The translations under genes and the position numbers were made by a program. Shown piece after piece: positions 13,401 to 27,200 of a DNA stretch of 64,000 bases (positions are counted from its first letter, which is position 1; every line of letters starts with the position of its first letter). Location of the stretch: the NCBI RefSeq assembly GCF_001680005.1, contig NC_033567.1, positions 4,836,001 to 4,900,000 on the forward strand, in the 5' to 3' direction. The notes beneath the pieces were generated by a model that was given only the letters and a program-made list of their open reading frames with translations, searched no databases and was not told the DNA's origin. The DNA is from Plasmodium coatneyi. Taxonomy: Eukaryota; Apicomplexa; Aconoidasida; Haemosporida; Plasmodiidae.

Positions 13401-16400
13401 CTTTGTCAAAATGATAGTTCCGTGTTTTTTACTCTTGCAGGATATTAACTGATGGTTTTGTATTTCTGGGAAAAATTCCTCCAGTTGTTGACTTCTTTCG
13501 GAAAATGCTACTTTCTGCATGTCAAGGGTGATTTTAAAACTCCCCTTTCTTTTCATAACATAGGCATCGTAAGATTTGTTATTCACACAAAGGTTTAGTA
13601 TAATATTCATTTTTTTAGGATTAGAAGAAATGAAATTTTCATCAAAGAATGATTCAAGTTTTACATAATAATTGTTAATGTTTAAAACTCCTACATCGTT
13701 GTAGGTGTCTTGTGTCTTATCCAGTATGCACAATTTGTATGTATTCCTTTTGTTAATGAGGATATTTTTAAAAATGATATAATTGGTTTGTATAGTAAAC
13801 TCTTCACTTTCCACGTGGTGGCCATTTTTACCTAGTCCGTAACAATTGTTATCAAGCTCGATAATATATAGTGTGTATTCATGAGGGGGTATGTTTTTTC
13901 CACGTATCTTTAACTCAAATGTGGTGTCTTTTAACTGCGCTAGGGTTTGATTCTTATAGAATCCCTTTTCGTTCACATTTTCTATCCTTAAATAATTGTA
14001 CTCGTTATATTCATCGTACGAATTACCCAGTTGTTGCAGGACTGTATTACTCCCTGTGATGTTTTCGTCTACGTTACCAAAATATGCTTTTATTGCCTTA
14101 TATAGTAAATACACATAAGGGGATTTTCTGATTACATCATTATTTCCTTCCACGATAGGTGATATTTTCACATAATCTCCTTCATAACAACATACAGCGA
14201 CTGATAAATCTTCTTTTAAAACTATGTTTTCTGGAATGTAGTTCACTGTTGCCCCGCCTTTTCGTTTGTAGTACATAATTTCATTAGAGTCCACCTTTAG
14301 GCCTTTATAAAACTGGGATAAAGTAATTTTTATTTTTTTCCTTATCGCTTTAGTTATATAGAGAAAAACGTGCTTTCCCTTTTGTGTGCTACTGTTGTTT
14401 TCGTCTTCGTCCTCGTCCTCGTCCTCTCCCTCCCCCATATGCCGGTTCTGTCTATTCACTTTAAACGTGTCGTGTTCTTGGTCATCATCCCTGTAGTCAT
14501 TGTTCTGCTTTTCATATTCACCCTTTCCATTATTGTCTTCCTTATCTTCTTCTTTACCCTTGACATCTTTATCCTTGTCATTCTTGTCATCCTTGCCGTT
14601 CTTTTCCGCATTCTCCTTCTCCGCTTTCTCTCTCTCAACTTTTGCCTTCTCCGCTTTTTCCTTCTCCTCTTTATCCTTCTCCTCTTTCTTCCTCTTCATC
14701 TCTTCGTCCATAAGCCTGTTTATTTCATCATCAATTTCTTTATCATTTTCATCATCCCCATCGTCCCCGCTGTTTTCGGTGTCTGTCTCATAGCCCATGA
14801 TATCACTACTTAATCCTGAGGGTAACGCATCCCTGTGGCTAAAGAGCGCTTCTTCCATAAAATAGTTGTAAAAAAAGGTCCTCCTCGGTTTGATTTTTTT
14901 GTATGATTTGAGTAGGTCCTCTATTTTTTGTCGATTTCTTCTTCTCGGTCGAAGATTCTGGATCGACTCAGATGTAATTCCTCCTTGTTCAAGCATATAA
15001 TTATGAATGATAGGAATTGTCCTGCGGGACAGTTCACTATATTCTACTTTTCTTAACAGGTAGGTGTACCTATACCCGTAGTAGTAGGAACTGTAGCATA
15101 CAACAAAGTTCATTTCATTTTTGTAGTGTTTTTTAAAAATGTTCAATATTCTCAGTTTGAGATTAACGTAGTTGAAGGCGGATTTTTTGAAAATAGGGAT
15201 AATGCTGTTACTTTGGTTTTTCCTAGTATTGCAAATATCTCTATTACTATCGTTGTAGGAATTCATGGGGACGAATTTAATGGAATTTCCATTCAGTACA
15301 TACATATTAATTGTCTGATCAATTTGATCATCCTTATCTGTAACTACTTTTCCTAACCTATGGTTATGAACAAATCCGATATGTGTGTAATTTTTCCGGT
15401 CTTTGCAATTTTCGCTATAATAATAAAAGCAGTAGCATATTTTTATGTACTTTTCTAGAATATTGGTTATTTTGTAAATTTTAGAAATCCACGTGAAGTT
15501 ATCATTTATTTCTTTGACGATTTTTCTTGGTTTTCCATAGATCTCTATACTCTGCTCCCAGTGGAGGTGGTATTTCTTGTTATTTATGTGGATGATGTCA
15601 TTAAATAAGCTTGCACTTGTATCGTCTGTGCATGGTAAGTTTTTCTCAACGAACCAGATTCTGTCATTTATGTGAACCCACTCATTTAGGAAGGAAAATG
15701 AAAAGTATCCATCCATATCTGTGTGAACTTCTAAAGGGTTCGGACTCGACAATTTAAAGAATGCAACCTTGTTTAAGTAGTCATCGTCTTCACATTTTTC
15801 CTTTGAGCACCAACAAGCGACAATTGCTTGAGCGGGAAAATTAATAAGTACATTATAAGTTTGCTCATATTCTTCTACCTCTGCAGGAAATGTTAAAAAA
15901 TAATCCCTCTGATTTATTTCTAGACATAATTTAGTCAAGTCTTTCATTATATCAATTGGGAAAATGCGAATTGATCCATTTAGCACTTTGGATGTTTTTA
16001 ATTTAAGGGTAAACGGTTTCATAAAATGTATGATGGAATTCATTTTGGGTTCTATCAAAACAGCTGTGTGCACTTTAATTTTCATGGAATTTGCAAAATA
16101 GTAATAATCATTATCGCAGTGTCCTTGTACTAGTTCGTAACAAGAGCACACGTGTAAATTGTGGGATCCATCATCGTTTCTATGTGCAGTCATGATGCTA
16201 TAGTTGTCGGCATCTAAAATTGTTAACAAATCTTTCCACACGTGGACCGTAACTTCATCTTCTATTTCTTCATTCCCATCAGGAGTTAATAGTTGTTGAA
16301 CTGAGTCGGAATAAAAAATTTTTTCACTGTTCCCATAGTTATTTTTGCATACATCTGAATCGTCATAGTGTGCATAAACGAAGCGGATTTTTACATTATA

Positions 16401-19400
16401 TTTTGAGTTAAACTGTTTCAATTCCAAATTGAATGGAACACCAGAAACGACTTCGACAACTTTACTTTCATTGAACAGTCCGTAGAAGGTAACATTTCCA
16501 ATGTTATAGTAATACTTGTCAGTGGGCCTGAGGAATGCACATACTTCATAAGGTTTGTTCACTTCTGGAGGTACAAAATCTATGTTCAAATCGAAGGAAA
16601 CATCTAAAATTTGCTGTAATGTTAAATCGATTTCTTGAGTGCGAATAATTTTTCCCTTTGCTTTTTTATAAATTTGGTTATACTCATTTTTACACTCCTT
16701 TGTGTCATTTAATGTGAAATAAATTGTGTCTACTGTTGTTTCTGTGGAGTCAATGTGAGCTCTCAAATAGGAGGAATACATTAGAGGATCCTCTTTTTCT
16801 TCCTCTTCTTTTTTTTCTCCTTGTTTCTCCTCTTTTTTTTCATCTTTTTTTTCATCTTTTTTTTCAACTTTTTTTTCTTCTTTTTTTCCATCCTTATTTT
16901 CTTCTTTATTTTCTTTTTTTTTTTCTTCTTTATTTTCTTCTTTTTTTTCTTCTTTTTGTTGTTCCTTTTGTTGTTCTTTTTGTTCTTTCTGTTCTTCATT
17001 TTTTACTTCTTTTTTTTCATCTTTCTGTTCTTCATTTTGTTGTTCTTTATTGTGTTCTTTCTTGGCAGTGCTTTCCTTTTCATCAACTTGTTCTATTTTT
17101 TTCAATTCCCTTATATGTAAAAAATATTTTATTTCAGAATTGAACACAGTTTGCATTTTTATAGGTGCGTTACATGGCACTCCGGAAAGACAAACGTATT
17201 CTTTGTATTCCGTGAAGCCTGTAAGGAAAACCATAGCCTGTATTACACCATTATCTAGTAATTGCTTAAACTCTGAGCTGAAAGTGAAATCTTTTACTGC
17301 CGTGAATTTGGTATTAAAATTTTGCACATCTTGTTTTAATTTTTCTTTGTCATAATGTGTGTGATCCAATTTCAATTCCAGAGGGTTAAAGTGGTTTTCG
17401 CTGTCACAGGCAACGTTCTGCGTAACTTTGCATACGCATAGATTATATTTTTTGGGGGATTCCAATTCTTTGTAGAGATTCAAAATGTGTTCATCTTTAT
17501 TTAGCTGTGATTTTAAATGAAAATGCTTGATGTCCCGGCAATCATCTTCCACTAAAAAAAAATACCCCTCAGTGTTATAATTCATAAAGACAGCACTTGG
17601 TGGCTTGTTTATTTGCACTATTGGCTTAATGGAATGATCCAAGGAGGCAACTTCCGTTATTAGGAACTGCATATTTTCGAGACGATTACAGTAATTTTCT
17701 CTCCTTCCGTAACACCAACATAAGGCATATTTTTTATTTATTGGTTTCATGTTTTTGCATGTCAACTTATCTTCACTAGATACTGTACAGTCCTGAATAC
17801 TAGTAGAAATTTCCTCTTGGATATTATCATATATATTTTTCAAGTCCCCCAACCTTCCGTAATTAACCCGCATAAGAGTGTAAAAGTCACAGGTTGAATA
17901 TTTGATTACTGTAATTTGTTCATGGATGATATTCTTAAAATAACCATCCAGCGTAATTTCTGTTTCGTCCGTAGGGGTAATTTGAAAAAGTTGTCGTGAC
18001 GCACCTACGTAATGAAGTGTGCCAATATAATTTTCCTTAAAGGATTCTCCAATTTTCCTGGAGTAAATTATTTTATAAGGTCCTGGATTAATTTTATCTA
18101 TGATATGCTTTGAGATTGTAAGGTGAAGTTCAGAGTTCCTTATGCCCGACAGTACTCCTGATGCAGTGCTTTTTGTTTTAATTTCTCCATAGGATATCAT
18201 GATTCTTTCTGTTTCTGTAATTTCAGCATATATAGTGTAGTGATACCATAGCAAGGTGAAATTTGCCTTATGCAAACAGTTAGTGCCTCTATAGCAGTAA
18301 AAATTAATTTCTTCATTAGGTCCGTCAAAAAGGAGCAAACTGGTAAGTGTGTGATTCTGCGCTGTTTCATATGCGCAGTGATACAGATCTATAGACTTGT
18401 TAGGATCCCACTTGGTAACATTTTTCTTACCTATTCTTCGTTCCCAGTATTTCTCTGTGTTTCTAATGGGGTTGTGCAAACTGTAGATACTTCCGTAGTG
18501 TGTGTAGGTGAGAACTTCCTTACAATAATGACATTCTTTTATAAAAAATATTTTATCATATTTTAAATGGTCATATTCTATATTTAATTCAATTTTACTG
18601 GAATTGTTGTTTATGTCAATGTTCATTTTTTTATACAGATTTGTCTCTCCATCTTGGTAGGAATATATGTTGAGAGTTTTTTTGTCCTTGCAGAGGTTAT
18701 CATATTCGATATTTTTTATTTCGAATTTTTGGTAGGGAGTACTAATATAGGTAAGGAAAAAATGCGCTTTTATGGAAAAGATAAATTTCTGATCTTTGTA
18801 ATTTCCACAGATAACCAAGTCTTCATTTAGTACGTTACTGTTCATCTGACTGACATTGTAGAATATACTAAAGTCAATGGCGATTATGTTCGACGCGTCG
18901 TTACTTAACTTATCATTTTTTCGCGCCTTAATTTCTATATCTGCGAATTCGTACGTTTTACATGAAGTTCCGACTTTTGCTACCCACTGGTTTGAAAAGT
19001 TGTCTGACTCGAATTTCACAGTAAAGTTACAAGGGGAAAAGAGTTCACAAACATATTTTTTTCCCTCTGGCGGTATTATTTCATTGTTTATATAAATGTT
19101 TGTATACAAATTGTAGATACTTAAGCCGTCCCATTCGTTACATTTTTCTGCAAGGGAGCACATGCATACGTAGTATTTGGGTTTGTCTAAGTTGATCTGT
19201 TCTTCCACTTCGTACTCTGCTCTTACATCTACAATAATATTATTGTGAAAGATTTCCTTAGGATAATTACCCTTGGAATGTATAAAAAAGCCCTTACTCG
19301 AATTACACTCTTCATCCTCTTTTATGGCGAATTTTAGAAGCCTGGTGTTTAGGTCTTCATTATATAATGATACAATGGCGCTAACTTCTAAAGGGTCTAG

Positions 19401-21115
19401 GTTGTTGACCTTAAAGCCAAATAACTGCTCAATTCTGACAGAACCGATGTCAATATAATTAATTTGCTTCACGCATAGCCTCATAGTAAGGGCATTAAAA
19501 TCGATAGTAAAATTTAATTCCTGATTTATATATATAAACTCATTATCGTAATTACTTTTCCAAATTTCATATTCATTTATTACTATTTCTTCGTGGGAGC
19601 ATTTATATTTAACGTATGGCCCCAAGTAATTATTATATTTAATTGTTTGCCAAGGGTTGTTCTTAATTACAGAGTTAATGAGCGAATAGTATATGTTGTA
19701 TTGAGGATTTTCTACTAACTCTATGGATAGTAGGTGACGTGATTTGTTATTGTTCTTTGTACAGAGAGTGCTTTCTTCAGTTAGATGTTTTTCACTAATT
19801 ATGTATAAATATCCGTCTTGTTCTTTTAGGTAGGTGGTTATATCATTTTCCTCCACGGTCCTATTATTGCAGGTGGTTCGGGACCATGAGAATGTGGTGC
19901 TTTCTACATTATTCATAATGTATTTTATTTTTTCCATAGCGGTGTGTGTTTTTATTACGCATTCTGAGCCTATAAAACATATAATGGGTATATATGTCTC
20001 TATGAAAAATAGGTTACCCACTTTTTCGTATTTCATATCCTTCAGTATGCATATATCGCGGTAGTATGCCTTTTCATCATTCTTAAAAAAGAAGGTATAA
20101 TGCTCCCCACTAAGTACGTGATCATCCTTGTAGATAGGGCTGCTTATATCTGCGCAGTCTGGTTTAAGTACCAACGTATTATGCACTATATATGGTACAT
20201 TATTAAAAAGGCTTACACTAATTGTTATAGAGCAGATTGGATTATCAACAGTGCAGTAAAATGTATTATTAGCAATTGTCTTATCCGCTATGAAGGTACT
20301 AATTAGTAAAGTTAAATCATTCGTTTTGAAGCAGATGTAATAGGTGCTATGCTCTAACTCAGGAAAGTTGGTTATATGCCCAATGTAGCCTACGCATTTT
20401 ATTACCTGCACATTTTTCGTTAATGGTGTTTCTAAAACAGTTTCACATTTTTCATCTTCCGAAATGAGAAGGACGTCTAAGAGGTTAAAATAATCTACGA
20501 ATTTTTTGCTGTTATTATCGTCGCAATTGGCTAGCTCTCCCACATTTATCTTCTCATAATTCTCTTTAACTATTTGATGTGGTGGATCTTTTTTCTCAAC
20601 AGAGGACACAAGTGAGCTGGAAAAAAAAAAGGCGAAAAAAGGACCATTAAAAAGTATGTATTTGTTGTGGAAAAGTATGGTGAATGTAATCACAACCGTT
20701 AGGAGACACTGTTGCGGGGGCTGTATACATGTTGGTGTTACCACTTATAATTTCGATCCTTAATGAAAATTTCTTCATCCTGCTTTTGCACAAATAAAAA
20801 GTTGTTTTTTTCATTTTTTTTTATTAGCACATTTCCAAGATCATCATTCGGTGAATCGCAATTTTGAGCTGTCTGGTCCTCAGAAATTAGGTAACGATCA
20901 CTAATTTCAAGCTCGGGCGTTGCTATGCCATCATTTTCCAACTTCAAAATGGATATATATTCAGTTTCAAACTGTTCCGCATGAAGGACGGCCTTCTCAC
21001 TTGGGTAAGTAAAATCTGAAATGCGTACACGAGCATTTATATTTTTTAAGAAAATTACCAACCATATGGTAAAAAAGGAGAGGTTCCAAACGTGACCCTT
21101 TTTTTCACATTTCAT
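4431..21115 (-). CDS. CRMP4: cysteine repeat modular protein, best fit PCRMP4 (two exons, 5,519 aa)
   Basis: Exon 1 is 21115-20742, the intron 20741-20617 (gtaaca...ccag) and exon 2 20616-4431; phase 2 is kept across the junction. Exon 1 carries a signal peptide (FFTIWLVIFLKNINA). Order along the protein: a very long extracellular region with many paired cysteines (about 130-2500); a Lys/Glu-rich insert near 1300-1400; a second charged insert near 2080-2190; beta-propeller/NHL-like stretches near 2550 and 2900; repeated cysteine modules of the GCC2/GCC3 (ephrin-receptor-like) type from about 3140 to 4300; an EGF-like module (CQEGSTGYQCNNC) near 4380; roughly ten membrane helices from about 4400 to 4930; and a cytoplasmic tail ending in a coiled coil near 5400-5500. 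This is the Plasmodium CRMP architecture. P. berghei CRMP3 and CRMP4 were reported as needed for transmission from mosquito to host. Choosing CRMP4 rests mainly on neighbours COX11 and CCp1, recalled from P. falciparum chromosome 14. Confidence 0.88.
14395..14760 (-). repeat. charged low-complexity tract in CRMP4 (Asp/Glu and Lys/Glu)
   Basis: The coding strand reads a run of Glu-Asp repeats (GEGEDEDEDEDE, plus strand near 14395-14430), then blocks such as KEEKDKEEKEKAEKAKVE, then an acidic stretch with DEEM and DDEND. The DNA is imperfect GAN/AAN codon repeats. Such tracts expand and contract by slippage, so their length probably varies between strains. Confidence 0.7.
16790..17095 (-). repeat. 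Lys/Glu/Gln-rich low-complexity tract in CRMP4
   Basis: About 100 residues made almost only of K, E and Q (units such as KEEKKEENKEEKKKENKE), coded by AAA/GAA/CAA repeats; the plus strand shows long TTC/TTT runs. It sits between two cysteine-containing extracellular parts. On the opposite strand it keeps long phantom frames open, which are not genes. Confidence 0.75.
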
Positions 21116-24100
21116 TTTCTCTTTAACATTTAATTCTTTGCATTTTTTTTTAGTTGCACTGGTATGTGCATAAATCTACACACGGGTATACATAGATCCG
21201 CACATGTGTACACCTTCACATAGGTAATATATTTAACCAGCTGATAATAAGATCACATTATAAGGGCTTATGTTTTTCCTCACGGTAGGGATATGTTGCA
21301 GAAATGCTGTACAAGTGGTTCCTTCTTCCTTCCTTCTTTTTTCTTTTCTTTTTTACTGCATATGTAACCTGACAACAAGATGTTACACCAGAAAATTTTT
21401 GCGTGGAGATAATTCAAGACAAAAAAAATGTTCCCGTCCCAAAAGTTGTGCAAATTAAAGGGGTGCACATTTTCTGCGAAACGGATGCCTTCAGAAGGGT
21501 AAACTAGGATGCATAAATGGGCGATTAAATATACGTGTGAATATGTGCATATATCTATACATGTGGATAGCCTTAAAAAATTAACAGAAAAAATTTCATT
21601 ATAATAAAAATTTTATTTCACTTTTTACGGCATTATTCAGAAGAAAATAACCCCCTGGAACATTTTTTTTTTTTGTTCTATCCACAGAAATTATTTCTGA
21701 GTTGTCGTTCTGTGGGGGTAAAAATTGTGCGCGCTTAATACAGTTTTGTTTTGTTATGTGTTGCTCTGTTTTGCCTTTCGTTTTATCATATTATGTTATA
21801 TTTACCTTATTGTGCTTTTACACCCCTGAAGGGCCCTTTTGAGGTAACAGAACATTTTTGACTTTTTCATAGACCGCTACTTTTAAGATCACTCGGGTGC
21901 ATGCAAAGGCAAGACTCAACTTGTTGGACGTTTTTTGCACTAATTCGCATTTGTCGTTGCGAGTTTGTTCTATTTCATTTTTCTTTGCAAATAAAAAAAG
22001 ATAAGGTAATAATAAAATAACTCCTTTTTTAAGCATGTGTTCATCTTTCCATTCGAGTCTTTTGCGAAATATGCTTATGGTATCATCAAGCAGAATTGAG
22101 GTGTCCACAATTTCGCGGGGGTGCATATTGTAACATAAAAATAGGAGAACGTATAAAACAGAAACATAAACATTTTGCTTACACGTTTGTTTTATTACAT
22201 GTTCTTGATGAAAGGCTATATCGAAATTGCAAACCCGCTTTACAGCTGTTTTTTTTAAATGTTTTTAAGAAAAGCGCTCACCCTTTCGGTTTTAAGTTAA
22301 TTTATGTGTAGGGCTCTTTTTTCCGCCCTGCTCTTATTTTTTCACATTTTTTAAAAACCTCACACATTTAAAAAATTACCTTATATAGGAAAATTACGTT
22401 TTTTTTTTTTTTTCCTGTGTCACATCAAAGGCTTATATGCCTTCGATGTTGTGGCTAACTCGCAAATGTTGTAAATTAATTCTCATATTTTGGAGCGCAA
22501 TATTTGGTTGTACGAGCAAATGTAAAATGCTAAATTGTCGCCCAATTGTGTACGAATATACAAATAAATATTTAAGAATATGTTCGTAATAAACATATTG
22601 GCACTTTAACTTCCTCCTTACGTGATGCTTAAATGGAGCATTTGCGTAAAATCCATTTTTTATAAATTGTAAGAGGTGCACGCGAAGCTGCAAAATCAGA
22701 ACTGCCTACGCGCACAATTTTTAATTTTATGCACAAAGGGAAACTATTTTAAAATAACCCGCAAGACGAATAGCTCTGTGGTCATTAATTTTTCTCTTTT
22801 TTTTTTTCCACCCCCTTTTTGCTGTGAATTTTTTTGTAATACAAGCATATATATTGAACATGAATGACGTATCTTTCGAAGGAACAGTTTCGTATTGCAG
22901 TTTAAGTCTACCCCCCTGTGGGGGGCAAAAACAGGAAAATTGGGGACAAATAAAAAGGGATGTCGGTTTATTTAATTATCTATAAAGTGTAGAAAAATGT
23001 TGCGTAATTTTTTTTTTTTTTTACAAAAGGATAAAATGCGTTACGCTCAACTGATTTGGTATAGGGGTAATTTTTTTTTTTTAATTTTCCACTGTATTCT
23101 GTTCCTTTAAGGTGTACTTACACATGGGGGATAAAACGATATTATTTTAAAAAAGTGAACTAGATCAAACTTGGCATTTTGTACTTATTCTTTGGTGTGC
23201 ATTCGATTTCATTTGAACATGTTTCACATTGTGTAGGAATTATGCAGACAGCGTCGTGTAATGTGATGTTCTTTTTTGTTTTTTTCCTCCATTCTGTTAC
23301 ATGCAACAAGGTTATTTTCCTCGAAGCGTATGTTATTTGTCTGTCCATAAAAAAATACAGCAATACGTTCTTTTATTAAAAGTTAAAAGAATTATTTCCG
23401 CTTAAATGAGTAAGCATTATTGCACATATTAAAAAATATGAAATGCGGAATTAAGGAAAGATTAACCATTTTTAAAGAATCAAATTCATGTTCTACATAC
23501 GCCATCATCAATGATGTGATTAAATTAACATTTGTCAAATTTTTACCAGCAATTTAGATCAGCTAATTGTGTTGCGCGATCTTAAACATTTTGAATTAAT
23601 ATATAATTAACTGTTTTGGATTCGTTCCTTCCGTTTGTCCATTTGTTGCGATCCTTTGTTCCGTTTATGCTCCTCAACGGAGTTATCCACAAGTCAGTTT
23701 TTTTCCTCTAGAGAGTTCAAGTTATGCATATCATGTGTAACATGTATACCTATGTATACGAAAATTTTTCGGAATTTCTGACCAAGTGGACAAATTTTAT
23801 TTAAAAATATTATCCTTTTGTGATCATTTGCCGTATTAACTGTACTTTTTTGTTTTCCTCTTAGTCATTCCAATTTTTGACGACACACACACGTCTTTGT
23901 TGTGGAAACCATTGGACACACAATTTGATTAACGCCTTGTTAAGTTTGTAACTCTTTTGCTTACAGAGTAGGATTTATTTTTTTATTTTTCCTTCTTCAT
24001 CTAAGTGGCAAATTAGCTTACATCTTATCATATAAAAAGATAAGGAAGCCTGTTTAGGGAGTTCCTTCCACTATTTGATAAAACAGTTTGATAAGACTTT

Positions 24101-24229
24101 TTTCGTGTACCTTTTTGTTTCATTTTATGTGTAACTCCTTTTACACTGTTTTTCTTTGTAGGTGAACCCTTTACACAATTTGTCCTCATTTCAGTGCAAT
24201 TTCTGATTCACCTTTTGAGTGTTAGCAGA
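21116..24229. promoter_or_regulatory. shared divergent intergenic region CRMP4 / CCp1
   Basis: 3.1 kb between the start codons of two divergently transcribed genes, so both promoters and 5' UTRs must be here. It has many T/A runs (21664-21675, 22400-22415, 22797-22808, 23010-23022, 23071-23082) and no convincing coding frame. Two GTGTAC sites (21207-21212 and 23112-23117) resemble the core of the gametocyte regulator AP2-G motif, but six-base matches are expected by chance, so this is only a hint. A C6/G6 hairpin at 22911-22925 is listed separately. Confidence 0.5.
22911..22925. repeat. C6-TGT-G6 hairpin
   Basis: Six C, three bases (TGT), then six G form a perfect 6-bp GC stem in very AT-rich DNA, about 1.3 kb upstream of the CCp1 start. 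It may lie in the CCp1 5' UTR or promoter. Only the inverted repeat itself is seen; any role is guesswork. Confidence 0.5.
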
Positions 24230-27200
24230 ATGAATTATTTAATCCCCGCGCTTTGGTGCATGATCTTGAGCTGCTTGGTTAGAGGACAAGAATCGGCGAC
24301 AAATTTTTATAAGTTTGTAGACTCCTCTGCGTCATCCACATACATTTCAGAGGAATCTGGGAGTTCGCTTTATGATGCAAAAAGGGCTATACAGAATAAC
24401 CCCAGTTACTGGTGCAGTTCGGGGAATCACTCAAAGGATGAAGAAATCAGCTGGACTGGTTATTTAAATACAAAGGGGTTCATAAAAGGAGTGAAAATAT
24501 CGTGGGAATACAGCCCAGAATTGGTTAGCATATCTGTGTCTAGTGATGGGGAAAATTATAAAAATGTTATTCCTTATCGGAGAATTTCTGGAAATGAAGC
24601 TTCTTTTGATGAAATATACTTTTTTAAAAAATTAGAAGAAGTGGTATCGATAAGAATTGGATTAAAAAATGCTATTCACAAATATTTCGGAATAAGGGAA
24701 GTGAAGATCATAGGAGGAGGAAACCCATACTTTTTGCTACTATCAGGAATTACAAGTGATAATGAAATGTGCCTACAAGTGGAGGAAGGATTAGTAAATA
24801 ATGACAATACTTCGGTTATATTAGATTCATGTGTGAATGCCTTAGCAAGCGGGGACGGCAGAGAATTGTGGAAGACAAATTCTAACAACCAAATAATTAG
24901 TGCCTTTAGTTACCCCCCCAAATGTTTATCTGTTATTAATTTGGACAATTTAGAAAAAAATAAAATTGTTTTATATGACTGTTTAAGAGCTCTGGAAGAT
25001 GGAGATGGAAAATCTAATTGGATATTTGAATCTAATTCACAAATTCGGTTGCAAAGAAGTGGTGAGCCTTTATGCATTTCTCAAAAAAATATATATGGAA
25101 ATGTGCCTGGAATTCATGATATTCTTCTCAACATGGATGTTACGGTTGACGCTAATTCGACTCTGGATGATGATCATAATGCGGACAACACGATAGATGG
25201 AAATTTGAATAGCTATTGGGCTTCGGCCACATTTGCAGATAATTACGAGCATGTGGTTCATCTTATACTAGATTTAAACAAGTACGTAGAAATATCCAGA
25301 GTAAAAGTCTCTTGGGAATACCCCCCTTTGCATTATAGCATAAGTGCCAGTATGGACAACCAGGAATATAAAGTCATTGCTGAGAATTTAGCGAACCCCA
25401 GTTTTGTAACAATAGATACTTTGAAAAATTTAGAAACGAGATATATAAAGATAACAATGGTGAAGCCTCATCCGAAGCACGGACAAATGGGGGATCAATT
25501 TTTGTATGGAATTAGGGCGATAGAAGTTCAGGCCAACAATTTAGAAACTATTATAGGCTACTGCAGAGATGCAGCTAATTCAGATGACGCTAGAGATAAA
25601 TACTTTGTTGAATATATAACCGAATTTGACCAAGACTTAACGAATAAACTGATTAACCTCGAAGATGATGTGTCGAAAAATGTAAACTCTATTAGTGATA
25701 ATTTATCAAAACTGGAAGAACTGTTACCCAATATTGAAACGTGTGTACAGGAAAAGAAAGAGTATGATGAAAAACTGAAGGAGTCCAAGGAGAAGGCAAA
25801 TGAATTGAATGAAAAATTGTCCTCCCTAGTGTCAGTAAATTCAATTCATGATAACGATTTGCTACGATTAGATATTCTTCCCGGTGATTCGTCTTCCTAC
25901 CCAGCTAGTGATTGTTCTGTAATTAAAAATGTTCAAGATATTCCCCAATCAGGATTTTACTGGATAAAGCCAAAGTGCGCCCCTGAACCTTTGAGAGTAT
26001 ATTGCGACATGGTGTCTAGTACATCCCTCTACGTATGGAACGGTAATCCACCTAAAGAGAGGGATCATTTAATTAGCAGTATTATAAATTCGGTGGATGA
26101 TATAAGGCAACACTGTGCTGAAGTAGGATTGGAGCCGTTAATTCTAAGGTCGAGAAGCCAATTAAATAGCATAATTTTGTCTTTAAAAAAAATGGGATAC
26201 ACATTGAATGGGAAAAACAACATTCCTCTTGCTTATGACTATTCTTGTGATCACGGTAGTTGCAGTGGAAAGTTTCACGATTTGGTAAACGGCAACATAG
26301 ATTTAACGACACTAATTTATTTAAAAGCATCTGAATCTCCGGACAGCACAAAAGTAAGACAAACTGCTGGAATATCCTACGATGATGGATCTTTCAAATT
26401 TTTTAATTTAGAAACATCTGATATAGCTGCCATAGTTTGCTCTACGAATTCGACGGAGAACGACGCTGCGTTACAATATTTGAGCATAACCTGTGAAACA
26501 ACGGCAGTGGAGGATTATTTCAACTCGATTGTGAATACTAATGTGGTTGTTCTGTGTCCTTTAGGGTGTGCCAGTGAAAATTTTAAAAACAATGCGGTGT
26601 ATGGAAGTAGAGGAATATATGCAGATAGCAGCTCCATTTGTAGGGCGGCGATACACGCAGGGGTGGTGGACAATAAGGGAGGCCTAGTCAATGTTACCGT
26701 CGAATCTGGAATGGATCGCTATGAAGGTTCCATTAGTAATAATGTTGAATCTATTTCTTTAAGTAAAGATCCAACAGGGGGGTTGTTAGATATAATTACT
26801 AAAGATGGGGAAGAAAATATTAAGGAAGAGAGCAGCATTTTTCACCACAGGACGATACGAATTGGTACTTTATCGGCCGACTGTCCTATGGATTTGTTTC
26901 AATATAAGCAGATGTCCTTTCTTCAAAGAGGAGAAAAAACAACAAAGGAGAGAAAGGAAATTCCGTATAGTGAAGACGAAAGTAGAGATAGTACAATTTT
27001 TCACGAGTTAATTACCGATCTGTTAAGCAACATTGATGCTATTCATGGAGTTGACCCGTCTGTAATTTCCATCGTCCAGGATGAGACAGTAAGGGTGATA
27101 GAAAAGTCGAAGAAGGAACTGAAACCAGCTGATTTGTTATCGAAAAAGCAAATTGACGATGCTATCAGTTTGTACAATATTACAGAAAATTTAGCATTAT

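Noticed and set aside
14370..14813. Open frames on the plus strand, Leu/Val/Ser/Phe-rich
   Set aside because: Reverse-strand shadow of the charged Lys/Glu/Asp tract in CRMP4.
16724..17143. Leu/Phe-rich plus-strand frames that look like many membrane helices
   Set aside because: Shadow of the Lys/Glu repeat in CRMP4; poly-pyrimidine DNA reads as Phe/Leu.
21818..22126. 102-codon minus-strand frame in the CRMP4/CCp1 spacer
   Set aside because: No motif, no signal, no splice partner; the CRMP4 first exon with its signal peptide is already accounted for at 20742-21115.
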